Shown: in pieces, positions 41,575 through 51,228 of the stretch
Layout of the letters: each line of letters starts with the position of its first letter
Position numbering within the stretch: the stretch's first letter is position 1
NCBI RefSeq assembly: GCF_014839805.1
Contig: NC_051116.1
Location: forward strand, 3,162,001 to 3,226,000
Direction of reading: 5' to 3'
Source of the DNA: Manduca sexta
Lineage: Eukaryota; Arthropoda; Insecta; Lepidoptera; Sphingidae
Length of the DNA: 64,000 bases
Notes under the pieces: generated by a model
Database searches by the model: none
What the model was told of the DNA's origin: nothing
What the model saw: only the letters and a program-made list of their open reading frames with translations
Made by a program: the position numbers and the translations under genes

Positions 41575-41965
41575 AAACACACACCACACTTTTATACCCC
41601 GAGGGATAGATAGAGGTGTAGTCTGTTTATCCATTTGTTACCAAGTATGTTCAGTCCCATTATGTAATTGATTCACCGGCGATCCTACAAATATCCGACG
41701 ATATTCGTAGGATCGCCGGTGGACGCTGGATAAGGAGAGCGGAGGACCGAACAGCGTGGTGCGCTTTAAGGGAGGCCTATGTTCAGCAGTGGACAGCTGT
41801 AGGCTGATGATGATGATGTAATTGAAGGCAAATCTATAGCCACAACAGGCACAAGTTTCAGACTCCGGGCTGATACTGAGCAGTAAAATTCAATATAACA
41901 TTGCCCGAATCGGGATTCGATCGCAAGACAACAATGTACCGCGCACGCAATACCACTATGCCACT
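41575..41965 (-). repeat. S2 SINE split by a LINE tail
   Basis: 41575-41671 and 41817-41965 are halves of one reverse S2 (TTTATACCCCGAGGGATAG; then GACTCCGGGCTGATACTGAG, B-box complement GGGATTCGATC and CACTGAGGTAGTC). TGTAATTGA is repeated at the break. Confidence 0.8.
41672..41816 (+). mobile_element. R3 insertion, 9-bp duplication, 5' foldback
   Basis: A 145-bp insertion between TGTAATTGA at 41663-41671 and 41817-41825. Its 3' part is the RTE-like end (GAGAGCGGAGGACCG..AGGCCTATGTTCAGCAGTGG..GATGATGATGA). Its first 50 bp are a hairpin: ACCGGCGATCCTACAAATATC is mirrored by GATATTCGTAGGATCGCCGGT with one mismatch. Confidence 0.9.
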
Positions 41966-42041
41966 GAGGTAGTCATAGATTATAAAAAAATCAGTCGCCG
42001 TGGCCAAAACAGGTTAAAAAGACTCCGATAAGTTAAGAAAA

Positions 42042-42323
42042 TCTATACATATTAAAAAAACATAGTCCCGAGAAACTGTCTGTATGTTTGTAATCGATTT
42101 TCTCCAATTCTACTGAACGGATATCTGTACAGTTTTTACTTAAAGATAGTACAGTTCTTGAGGAAGGTCGAGGTTAATATTACATCACAGTTGTATGTAA
42201 ATTGATTGAAATATAACGATTACTGTTGCAGAGGTCTGTTGTAAATAGTCTCGTGGGTCAGGATTTACGCAAAAACTTTGTGGCACACTGATTTCTACGC
42301 GGCCGAAGCTGTTGCATAGCTAG
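42042..42323 (+). mobile_element. Short Helitron, complete
   Basis: A|TCTATACATATTAAAAAAAC to CTACGCGGCCGAAGCTGTTG..AGCTAG|T. 282 bp, both flanking bases as expected. Confidence 0.85.
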
Positions 42324-42607
42324 TCATCTTATAAATTAGTGAATGTAGACTATATTTGTCTATAATAATGGGCATGACGTCTTAAATCACTTGAAATTCA
42401 ATTCAGAGAGGCGACCACAATCTGGAGGCGAGGAATACCTTTCGGATTGGAAACTATTGCTTACTTAATTGGGAAACGGAATATCGACTATCGATAGTTT
42501 CTTCGCCGACTGTCTGCACTAATCGTTAATTTCTGTAACGATTGGCCTGGATTTAGAGAATAGACAATTTATCACGTTTCTTATCGATTTAAAGACAGGT
42601 TCTGTAT
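42324..42607. other. Spacer, no gene seen
   Basis: ATATCGACTATCGATAG near 42483-42500 is notable only as a motif. No gene. Confidence 0.45.
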
Positions 42608-42920
42608 AGACCTTTTTATTGCAATTTTGACGAGACAAGCATGTCACTCGTGTGATGGTAAGCGATAGGCCTGTTTACAATAGCAACACCAAACAGAACA
42701 ATTATATAGTATTACGTTGTTTTTCATCGTAAAGAAGGTGTTAAAACCCGCCATAGTGGCCCACGTAAGTGTGTCGCGTTCCGGGACCAGTCTGTGTATA
42801 TCCAGTTCCAACAGACATAATTGTGTCGACTGTCGAGAAGCAATCATCTCCCGTCAGTCGACATTCTATTGGACCCCACTCCACTTACGTGCAGCGGAGT
42901 CAAATTGATGTGCTCGTAAA
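42608..42920. repeat. F4 fragment followed by reverse F5
   Basis: 42608-42718 is forward F4 (GTGTGATGGTAAGCGATAGG, TATAGTATTACGTTGTTTTT). 42735-42920 is reverse F5 (GTGTTAAAACCCGCCATAGT to CACTCCACTTACGTGCAG). Confidence 0.75.
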
Positions 42921-43184
42921 AAAAAAAAACAATGAATTTTCTTACTCGTGCAATATACTTGTCGAACTAGTTATAGCTTGCTGTATTTTTAAGACCATTA
43001 AAAAGCGTTAATTCTTACCTCTAAGTGCGTTCATGAAGTGGTAAATGCTAACTAACAGTCAATCCATTTGCTTTAATAATAAATAAAAAATGAAAGAACT
43101 TGCTTGGGATAGAATTAAACCATTTACAACTAACAAACATTTACACATATTCACATCGAACACATTATATTCGTTAGTTTCCAT
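42921..43184. other. AT-rich spacer, no gene seen
   Basis: Nothing recognised. Confidence 0.4.
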
Positions 43185-43490
43185 TGACATATATTCTATA
43201 AACACGAATGTCCATATAAATTATTTTTTCAAAATCTGAACTAAAATGGCAACCAAAACATCACTGTTATAACCTATTTATTCATTTGAACTACAAATAA
43301 TTTATCTTATTTGACAAAAAAAATATTCAAATCCAGGTTTACACTTAGACTCGAGTTCTTATATCATAAGTGCCACTCAGTACACAACCACAAGCTCAAT
43401 ATTGACCATACTAAAGTCAGTTTGAATGGATTGTAGTTCAATTCAGTTGAATACAGTGAATATTCGGTACACTAAATCTAGTACGTAGTT
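43185..43490. repeat. Unnamed 310-bp dispersed repeat, copy 2
   Basis: Colinear with 35546-35858 (TATATTCTATAAACACGAAT, ATAACCTATTTATTCATTTG, GTACACAACCACAAGCTC). Confidence 0.7.
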
Positions 43491-43774
43491 TTTGACGGAG
43501 TTACCACAATTAAAATTCAGTATATTTTTATCGACTATCGACACATGCGCATCCCTAGCGCCCAAGCTGTGCATCCGGCGGCAATGTGCACGATCACAGT
43601 GAGATTGTTTTATTATTGCGTTGTGCGACCGTCGACATTCTTATTTTGTTACCGTCTAGTGCGGATTATTTCGACAAATGTGGCTTTGGGTTTCTTGAAT
43701 ACTTTACTTAGATTTTCTTAGTTTTTTTTTTATATTATATAGTGCTCTCGACTGTTACTGTCTCGAGTGCGTAG
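43491..43774. other. Spacer, no gene seen
   Basis: TATCGACTATCGAC followed by GCGCATCCCTAGCG at 43528-43560. No gene. Confidence 0.4.
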
Positions 43775-44010
43775 TTAGTATAGCGTGGAAGACACTAGTC
43801 TAAAGTTCCGGATTCGAATCCCGGGACAGGCATAGTAGTATTAGGTTTTCCTGTTCAGTATAAGTTTGGAGTATGGAATTTGTGCTCGATATGGTCATAG
43901 CCTTGCTTTCCATCTCATCATGGGACGAACATATATGGCGAAAAGTAGATGTCTTGGTTGCACCACTGCCTTTCCCTTCCGGGATATAAGCGCAATGTGT
44001 ATTTTGTTTA
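43775..44010 (+). repeat. S2 SINE
   Basis: B box GATTCGAATCCCGGGACAGGC, body TTTGTGCTCGATATGGTCAT, tail CCTTCCGGGATATAAGCGC. Confidence 0.8.
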
Positions 44011-44139
44011 TATGTATTACAATATCATTTCATAACGTTCCATCACATTTTTCTTAATGGACTGAAGGATATATTGGTAACATCGTCTTTAGATGCTTGT
44101 TTGTGTCGATTAAATATAAATATTAATTAAACCCTGGCA

Positions 44140-44450
44140 TTTCCCGTGGTAGGTCTCTCATATGTGAGAGTCCGCCTGGATAGGTACCACGGCAATGCTT
44201 GGCAGTAGAATAAGACATTGCCAGCAGTGTGAAGTTACTCTTGTATTCCGGCTTGAAGGATATTGTAGCCAGTGTAACTACTGGTCATAATAAGACTTAA
44301 CATCTCATGCTTCAGAATGGCGAGCACAATCGAATACCAAACAATACTTAGTAATTCAAGGTGTTGGATGGTGTTTCTACTGTTTATGGGCGGTAGTATC
44401 GCTTACCATCAGACGAACGGCAAGCTAGTCTCGTGTAGATATAAAAAATA
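44140..44450 (-). repeat. F4 repeat, near full length
   Basis: CGTGGTAGGTCTCTCATATG to ATCAGACGAACGGCAAGCTA. The internal AATGGCGAGCACAATCGAAT replaces the usual GAGCGCAGTGGAAT. Confidence 0.85.
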
Positions 44451-45132
44451 AAAAATTCATCGCGGTAACTCCCTTATAACATAACATAGGGTATCACTGG
44501 CCAAGGGTCCAAATAACCCGATTCTTGCCGGCTTCCTTTTGTAATTTATATAAAATCTAATTATCATTAGAACGATTTTCAGACCGTATTTATGCATATA
44601 ATTGGTACCTATATGATGTATTGGGTTCCCTATCGGAACATTACACCCTTCGCCACTGTAGGGTATATAATATTATGTATTGGTTATGTTTTGGCATGAC
44701 GTAGCACTTCGACAAATTTTAGAAATGGATCCAAATCAATTTGATAGGAAATTTCTACTTACAATTACTGGTCAACTGTCTCTCTTGATAGTCGATAAAA
44801 TTATTTTATTTTTTTATGTTTTAACGATAGCCAATATTTTTATCGACAATATCCCATCCCTAGCAAGACTCCGAGGAGATTGTAACGTTATTGCATATCG
44901 AGTTTGCTTTCACATTCATATTTCTCGTCGTGTGAGAATTAATTCTATTTATAAACATTGTTGGGGTCATGAAGCTGATTCCAGGGTTACCAGGAAATAA
45001 AAATGTGGTAAAATGGTTTTTTAAAGCAATTGTTTGATTTTGGAAAATATACAATAAATAATGTTGGTGTAGATGATCAAGTTAGTTAAATATGAAAAAA
45101 AAATAACTAATAAAAATAATAAAAATGTAACT
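44451..45132. other. Spacer, no gene confirmed
   Basis: A 106-codon forward frame (44680-45000) has mixed hydrophobic and charged stretches but no motif, and its frame spans CCATCCCTAG/TATCGA words seen elsewhere. Not called. Confidence 0.35.
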
Positions 45133-45288
45133 TTATTTTACTTGGCTTTCTTTGACTTGTGGGGTCGGTCCAACATTTACAAGAAATTTACAGAAATTAT
45201 TGTAGAATTGGCCCTCTAACTGAACTGTCAATGAACCTGTTAGAAATGGGTCAGAACTTCGATTTCCAGGATGGGAAACCAAAGTATA
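45133..45288 (-). pseudogene. Candidate 3' coding fragment, 51 codons
   Basis: A reverse frame from 45288 to TAA at 45133-45135. The peptide contains YTLVSHPGNRSSDPFLTGS and ends KESQVK, with a balanced composition unlike nearby chance frames. The stop is followed closely by AATAAA. Upstream the same frame continues past one TAG (FGMKLK-stop-YTLV), so either an intron ends at 45289-45290 (AG present, but the pyrimidine tract is poor) or this is a decayed gene copy. The product is not recognised. Confidence 0.35.
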
Positions 45289-45424
45289 CTATTTCAGTTT
45301 CATCCCAAACATATTCAAGTTTATAAAAATAAATAATCCTACCCGAGATAGGCATGTAAAATCGACAGAGCTATATACGCAAATAACCACCTACAACAAA
45401 GAATATTCAGTTTTTTATATACGA

Positions 45425-45815
45425 GCAAGACAAAGTTGCCCCACTGCACTTGATGGTAAGTGGAGTGGGTCCAATAGAATGTCGACTGACGAGAGATGAT
45501 TACCCCTCGACAGTCGACACAATTATGCCGGTCTGTTGGAACCAGATATACACAGGCTGATCCCTGAACGCGACACACGTGGGCCACTATGGCGCGTTTT
45601 AAAACAGGTACGGTGGTCGCTATCCGGGCGGATATAAACTATATCCTACCACAGTGGCGAAGGGTGAAATTTTAGAAAAGGTAACCCGGGGCAAAAGAAA
45701 TTGCTTCAGTAAACATATCGCGGACAATTTTAACAGAAAACAAAAACTAAGACAAGCTAAAAGGGAAGACGGTAGGAATCGAGTTGTATGGCTTCACCAC
45801 TGCTACCACCAGCAA
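45425..45815 (+). repeat. F5 repeat split by an M10 MITE
   Basis: 45425-45651 is a nearly complete F5 (GCACTTGATGGTAAGTGGAG to ATATCCTACCA). The last bases (CTACCACCAGC) resume at 45803 after the MITE. Confidence 0.9.
45652..45802. mobile_element. M10 MITE inserted in F5
   Basis: 151 bp, CAGTGGCGAAGGGTG to GGCTTCACCACTG, with CTACCA at 45646-45651 and 45803-45808. The true duplication may be 6-7 bp, since element ends and target share bases. Non-coding. Confidence 0.85.
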
Positions 45816-46448
45816 AAGACTTGAATATATGAACTCCACAAAACAATGTCGGTCCGTCCCACCTGCCATTGTAGCGGGAGTTTTACTTGTGTGACACACT
45901 GAACCGCTTGCACTAATTGCATTCCAGTAATTGCGACCGGGGGGAGGGATACCTCCCTGCTAGTGTCTCCTCTTACAATGTGAGTTGTGTAGAACGGTAT
46001 GGTATGGTATAAGTTTTATTGGTATGTTAATAATAATAAATAATAACTTCAATTGAAAAATTAAATAATGTGTTTTTAAGTTAAAAACAGTGGTTTAACA
46101 AAAACAAATTTCTGAAAACAATAATAAAGTGTTTACCAAGGGTACTCAAACTAGTCCGTGCCTGTACATTAGGATATCATTAAGAATTAAATATCGTATA
46201 ACATTTATTATTGCTTGATGAGCATTAATCACAATAAAGAAAATAAATTAATGTGGCGGTACAATTATTATACACCGCCATCTCGTCAACATTACTGGAA
46301 CTGCGAGATGAATATCGGTTATTAGGAAATAATGCCCAATAATAACACTAGATGGCGATACGCAATCCTGAATTGCGGTAGCAAAATTTTCGCGACGCGC
46401 AGTGTATATACTACCTCCGAATAGGAACCATCGGAGGGTCGCGGCCTG
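45816..46448. other. Spacer, no gene confirmed
   Basis: GGTATGGTATGGTATAAG near 46000 is simple sequence. TGTGGCGGTACAATTATTAT (about 46253) has an LTR-like start, but no matching end or duplication was found. Confidence 0.35.
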
Positions 46449-46646
46449 TCACAAGCAACATCTGCCTGACTGGAAATCTTCCCCTTCTATATAGGAACGT
46501 ACCCATCTGGGCCTCTCCAGTGGCGGCAATTTACACGTCACCATATAAGTACCATCATTGGGTGCAAATTCTAACCCTAGGCATTTTGTGTTAGAGTTGC
46601 AATTCATTGTTAGTTTTTTGATGTTTGGAAGTCGAATTGAGAGCAT
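46449..46646 (-). CDS. Candidate Cys-containing peptide or exon, 65 codons
   Basis: A reverse frame from ATG at 46646 to a TGA stop. After a basic start it has MNCNSNTKCLGLEFAPNDG and VTCKLPPLERPRW and ends SGRCCL, that is five cysteines with a terminal CC pair, as in some small secreted cysteine-rich insect proteins. No signal peptide is present, so if real it would be a 3' exon. An in-frame TGA lies just before the ATG, and no convincing acceptor was found. The base composition is less AT-rich than the flanks. Confidence 0.25.
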   Translation of the reverse strand: MLSIRLPNIKKLTMNCNSNTKCLGLEFAPNDGTYMVTCKLPPLERPRWVRSYIEGEDFQSGRCCL

Positions 46647-46789
46647 AACTCAATAGGCTACAACACTAATTATTTTAAGGTATGATTTCTGTAAAGCTGG
46701 TAACATTATCTGCTTATGAGAACTGTAAGGTCACTTGGCAACATTTGATGTTAAGTAGATAGACAAAGAAGAAAATTACCGACCAGCAA

Positions 46790-46878
46790 AGAACCGCTTC
46801 CAATAGGGTGATCTGGAAATCTTTGAGGGAGGCCCATGTTCAGCAGACATCCTGCGGCTGATGATGATGATGAAAGAA
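46790..46878 (+). mobile_element. R3: RTE-like LINE 3' end
   Basis: GAACCGCTTCCAATAGGG, GGAGGCCCATGTTCAGCAG and GGCTGATGATGATGATG. About 85 bp. Confidence 0.75.
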
Positions 46879-47084
46879 CCGTTATATATACGTTCATGAT
46901 CGAGGCAATTATGCCGGCCTGCCTTATTACATCTCTACAATATTTAGATATATAATAGTTCGCTTACTATTAATTTGTAGTCACCATATCGTTCTCCATT
47001 ACTAAGCTTGCATTCATTTCCATCTGGCAGATAACGTGGCCCTTGTCTACATTGATAGCCCAAATGGCAACGAGTTTGTCGATA
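46879..47084. other. Spacer with an F5 scrap
   Basis: AGGCAATTATGCCGGCCTGC (46904-46923) is an isolated F5 core. Nothing else. Confidence 0.4.
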
Positions 47085-47335
47085 CTAATTCAATCCATTC
47101 TAATCATGGAAACACACGCTTTCATGCGCGAAGGGGTAGGCAGAGGCGAAACGGTTCAATCCGTTGTAGGTATTATAGAATATGATTTTATGGGGGTGAG
47201 ACTATTGCCATGTCGGACACAAATTCCAGACTTCGCGTTGCTGAGTAGAAAAACCCGATATCATTTCCCGACCCGGAGATCGAACCCAAGACCTTAGCAT
47301 TACAGTCGTACCGTAATACAACACCACCAAGATTA
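47085..47335 (-). repeat. S2 SINE, diverged
   Basis: CGCGAAGGGGTAGGCAGAGG, GGACACAAATTCCAGACTTC, B-box complement GGAGATCGAACCC, end ACAACACCACCAAGATTATC. Confidence 0.75.
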
Positions 47336-47465
47336 TCTATTCATAGAAACGATATAAAAATCTAGAAAGAATGAGATTTGAAGATTAGTCTTGTTCCTGC
47401 CTGTGATTCAATGTTTTAAGGCAATTTTTTTATTAATATAATACTGAGTTTAGACTAGCAGATTA

Positions 47466-47775
47466 CCACCTCGGTGGCGTAGTTGTGATTGTACACGGTA
47501 AGTAAGACTATCGCGCTGAGGTATTGGGTTCTAATCTCGGCCCAAAGAATAATTGTGACTGGGTTTTTCACCATAATAAAAATTACTCAGTAGCTGTTTG
47601 GAGTCAGGAAGTTGGCGGTGTGATCAGTGATACCCCTGTGCTTCAGAAAGTACGTAAAGCCGTTGGTCCTGCGCCTGATCCCTCTCCGGTCATGTCGGCC
47701 TGTCGTCTCACCGGACTATCAGAGTGAAGGAACGGAGAGTGTACTTATGTATTACGCACTATTATATCTCCCGTG
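47466..47775 (+). repeat. S3 SINE, near full length
   Basis: ACCTCGGTGGCGTAGTTGTG head, B box GGGTTCTAATC, CGTAAAGCCGTTGGTCCTG, TGTCGTCTCACCGGACTATC. Best S3 copy in the window. Confidence 0.85.
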
Positions 47776-48159
47776 TACTTGGCTGATCTCCGTTGAGATT
47801 GGCCGCCGTGGCCGAAATTCCTTTAGGAAAGAATCAATCAAGGTAGCAAGTTTTTGTATCATATTACGCACTTCCACACGCGTTTACACGCAATAATATT
47901 TCAATAGCTCTACACACGTGCGACTTGCCCCCTGTTTCAAAATTACAAGAACTCAGCTTCCTCTTATTGAGTTAGTAAAAATTGCATGCGAAATTCAAGT
48001 CTAAGTTTTCTTATTAATCTAAATTAGGTTAACACTAAATTGAGGAGTTATGTCCCAGAAGATAGCAATCCCGGGCTACATTTGGTACTAAAAATTCGAG
48101 ATGTTTTGATACTCTAAGTCATGATGTTTATCATTAAGAAATATGTTATAATAATAATA
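47776..48159. other. Spacer, no gene seen
   Basis: GAGATTGGCCGCCGTGGCCG (about 47795) may be the last part of S3. Otherwise unrecognised. Confidence 0.4.
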
Positions 48160-48374
48160 TAATGTAATAATTTTAGTCCAGTAATATACTGTCCCATTGT
48201 TGAGCACGGGCCTCCTCTACTACTGAGAGGGATTAGGCCTTAGTCCACCACGCTGGCCTAGTGCGTATTGGTAGACTTCACACACCCTCAAAATTCTTAT
48301 AGAGAACTTCTCAGGTATGCAGATTTTCTCCCGATGTTTTCCTTCACCGTTAAAGCAAGCGAAAATTCATAATA
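48160..48374 (-). repeat. S1 SINE, head missing
   Basis: AATATAATGTAATAATTTTAG tail, AGCACGGGCCTCCTCTACTA to CCTTCACCGTTAAAGCAAGC. Confidence 0.8.
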
Positions 48375-49449
48375 TGTTATAAACCATTTTTCAACCTATA
48401 TCATTTGATTCTCTTTTGACTCGAACACAACTTTGAATAAGATGGCGTGTTTTTCTTCACATACAATCCCAACTAGCCAAACACAAAATATATTATCAGG
48501 TTATGTTACAGTTTCAAAGTACTTTGTATTAACCATAAACTTGAATCTAAATCCGATTTTGTAATTAAAGACCTATTTACCAAACCCAATAATGGTCGCT
48601 CAAACCTCAATTTGTGATCGCTTCATTCAAGATTACGTTTAAAATCTTAAAACCTCACCCCTGTCAGTAATTAAGAATTAGTGTCGTCCCTAAATTCATT
48701 AGTGACGTCAAAGTGCCCTTTCGATATCGATTATTGTAATGTCGATATAATCCGATTAGTGTTGTCCCCGTCGATGTTCCGCGCTCGGATTTTTGGGGCT
48801 GTTACGTTAGCGATTTAATAAATTGTCAATTGAGAAATATTAATTTGTTTGATGAAAAAATAGTGTACCTCGCTAAAATTAAAATATTGATGTAAGGAAC
48901 ATTGTGCAAACAAATTATATATAAAAAAAAATTCTTACTAAATATTATAAAAATATTATTGCTAAAGAAACATAAAAATATACAACACAACGCAACGAAA
49001 AGTTAAAGTTTTACCTACATATTTACAATTATTCAATTTTGGTTTTTAAATATATTATTGACGTTCTGATCTACACAGAATGAGCTCAGTGTCTAGTATA
49101 TTCAGTCTCATAATGCTCAGTAATTATGCTAGTCACAATATCCAACAGTGATTGGAACGACAATAATAAATTAGACCTCCTTTGTGATTTAGACACAAAC
49201 TCGCCAGTTTCGTGGCTACACCCGATTATTACTAAGTCGAACCGATTTTATGAGTGAAAATTAAAGATTTCAATATGAAATTTCCCTTTTCGATTCTCAT
49301 TTACATATTCCGAAGATAATCGAAGAGTTAACTCGATTGTACTACATAAGAACAGAGTGAATTTAAACGGAGAATAATCTTTAGTTAATAGATTCTATAG
49401 TTAACATTAATGGATCTCTCCTAGCCGAATTTCGACCACGGTCCGTCTC
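48375..49449. other. AT-rich spacer, no gene seen
   Basis: About 1.1 kb of mostly unique-looking DNA with no open frame above background. TTCGATATCGATTATTG lies near 48720. Confidence 0.5.
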
Positions 49450-49755
49450 ACTGGAGATCAGCCAGGTATGCAAGAGATATCATAGTGCACAAGTGTGTGC
49501 AATACACAGGTGCACTCTCTGTTCCTTCAGCCTCATAGTCCGATGAGACGGCAGGCGTGACCGGAGAGAAATCAGGCGCAGGACCAACGGTTTTACGTGC
49601 TTTCCGAGGCACGGGGGTATCACACCGACAACTTCCTGACTTCAGGCTGCGACTGGACAGACAGACTTCAGACCCAGCTAGAATTCGAACCCGGGACTTC
49701 AGCGCCATAGTCGTACTCGAACTGCGTACGCATTACAAATACGTAACCAAGTCAG
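49450..49755 (-). repeat. S3 SINE, full length
   Basis: Reverse S3: GATCAGCCAGGTATGCAAGA, CTCATAGTCCGATGAGACGG, CAGGACCAACGGTTTTACGT and B-box complement GAATTCGAACCC. Open frames on both strands (49448-49708, 49557-49769) are artefacts. Confidence 0.85.
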
Positions 49756-49956
49756 TCAGTCTAAGGTGAACATTATTAATAGAAATACATAAAGTATAAA
49801 ATAATTATTGTATACATAGCATAAGTCTTTTCCCTATTTCGGAGTAAACGATGTAGCACACCTTTCGCTACGTATGGTCAGCGCATGCAAGAGGGAACGA
49901 GGCTTTTTTCATTTACCGGACACCACCATTATGTTTCTATGCACAAAACATTTTTT

Positions 49957-50266
49957 TAGAGTCGGTGCTTCGGACCACTGGATAAAAATTATCGATGAAA
50001 AACATTTTAAAAAGTATGACGAATAGAAAATTCTTTCTTTTAGACTTTAATAACAGTATACTTAAGTCAACTTTGAATTTTCACAATTACCCTACACTTT
50101 AATATATTTTTTGCAGTCAGTGCTTCGGACCCCTGGATAAAAATTATCGATGAAAACCATAAAAAAACACATGACGTATAAAAGATCATTTCTCCTTTGG
50201 ACTTTAATAACAGTATACTTAAGTCAGCTTTGAATTCTCACAATTATCCTACACTTTAAACCATCG
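49957..50266. repeat. 155-bp tandem duplication
   Basis: GTGCTTCGGACC..CTGGATAAAAATTATCGATG and AACAGTATACTTAAGTCA occur in both halves, starting at 49965 and 50120, about 155 bp apart, at roughly 85-90 percent identity by eye. Confidence 0.85.
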
Positions 50267-50479
50267 AAAACCAATAATACCTTCAAGATTACTCGATATA
50301 AAAACGAAAAGAGTAACGCTAAGTGCTTCCTTGATTACAGTAATGTATACCAGATGTGACGTCATTGATCCTGAGGGAACGGTAAATATTGCTGTGATTA
50401 ACGCTGCTTCCGCGGTAATGTTGTGATTTGTTCACGCTAATATTACATTTTCAATGTACTCATATTTTATGATGGGATA
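50267..50479. other. Spacer, no gene seen
   Basis: Nothing recognised. Confidence 0.4.
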
Positions 50480-50605
50480 GTCGTACAGGCCGGCATAATT
50501 GTGTCGATTAACGAGGAGTAATCATTTCTTGTCATACGATACTATCTGGACTCTACTCCGCAATCATCTGATGCAGAGTGATCAGTTTGCTGGTATATAA
50601 AAACA
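50480..50605 (-). repeat. F5 repeat, 5' half
   Basis: TACAGGCCGGCATAATTGTG, ACGAGGAGTAATCATTTCTT, CATCTGATGCAGAGTGATCA; truncated. Confidence 0.75.
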
Positions 50606-50629
50606 ATCCTGGTTTGTGAATGTTTTTGG

Positions 50630-50895
50630 CTGCCTCGGTGGCGTAGTTGTATTGCACGTCCGGTACAATAGCGCTCTGAGGTCCTGGGTTCGAATCCCGG
50701 GTCGGGCAAAGTGATATTTGGGTTTTTCTGCTCAGTATCAGCCCGGAGTCTGGAATTTGTGCCCGATATGGCGATAGGCTCGCCCCCTATCACATCATGG
50801 GACGGAACATACTTGGCGAAAAAGTGGGTGCCCTAGTTGCGCCTCTGCATACCCCTTCGGGGATAAAATGCGTGATGGTATGTATGTATGTTTGG
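50630..50895 (+). repeat. S2 SINE, full length, near consensus
   Basis: GGCTGCCTCGGTGGCGTAGT head, B box GGTTCGAATCCCGGG, GCCCGATATGGCGATAGGCT, CATGGGACGGAACATACTTG and an ATGTATGTATG tail. Best S2 reference copy. Confidence 0.9.
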
Positions 50896-51228
50896 GCAGG
50901 AGAGGTCACTTAATCCCAGGTGGAAAATTATTAGTTTACCGACATATATCATAAAATATATCTATCTGCAATCATCTCAAATATTCATACGCGAAATCCA
51001 GTAATAAATAAATGAGAATTTGCCTAAATATTACTCTGAATACATATTTAACGTTTTCGATTGTTGAAATCGTTTACAAAATACATTTCGAACATTGGTT
51101 TACGTTATTGCACTATAAATTTGAGTATTTCACGTTACTATAAAATATATTGAAATTATGATATGAATAATCAATATGGCGTGGAGCTATAGAATAAACA
51201 CTATGTAAATTTTACATGTAAAAGTATC
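50896..51228 (+). other. Upstream region of the 51.2-kb gene
   Basis: AT-rich with several TATAAA-like words (for example TATAAAATATATTG near 51140). None could be paired with a clear initiator, so no promoter is fixed. Must contain the 5' UTR if the gene is expressed as a single exon. Confidence 0.4.

Noticed and set aside
44680..45000. 106-codon forward frame as a gene
   Set aside because: No signal, domain or splice context; composition close to random AT-rich translation.
50640..50710. tRNA gene suggested by A and B boxes
   Set aside because: The same head is repeated many times with a fixed non-tRNA body and tail; these are SINE promoters, and no complete cloverleaf could be drawn.
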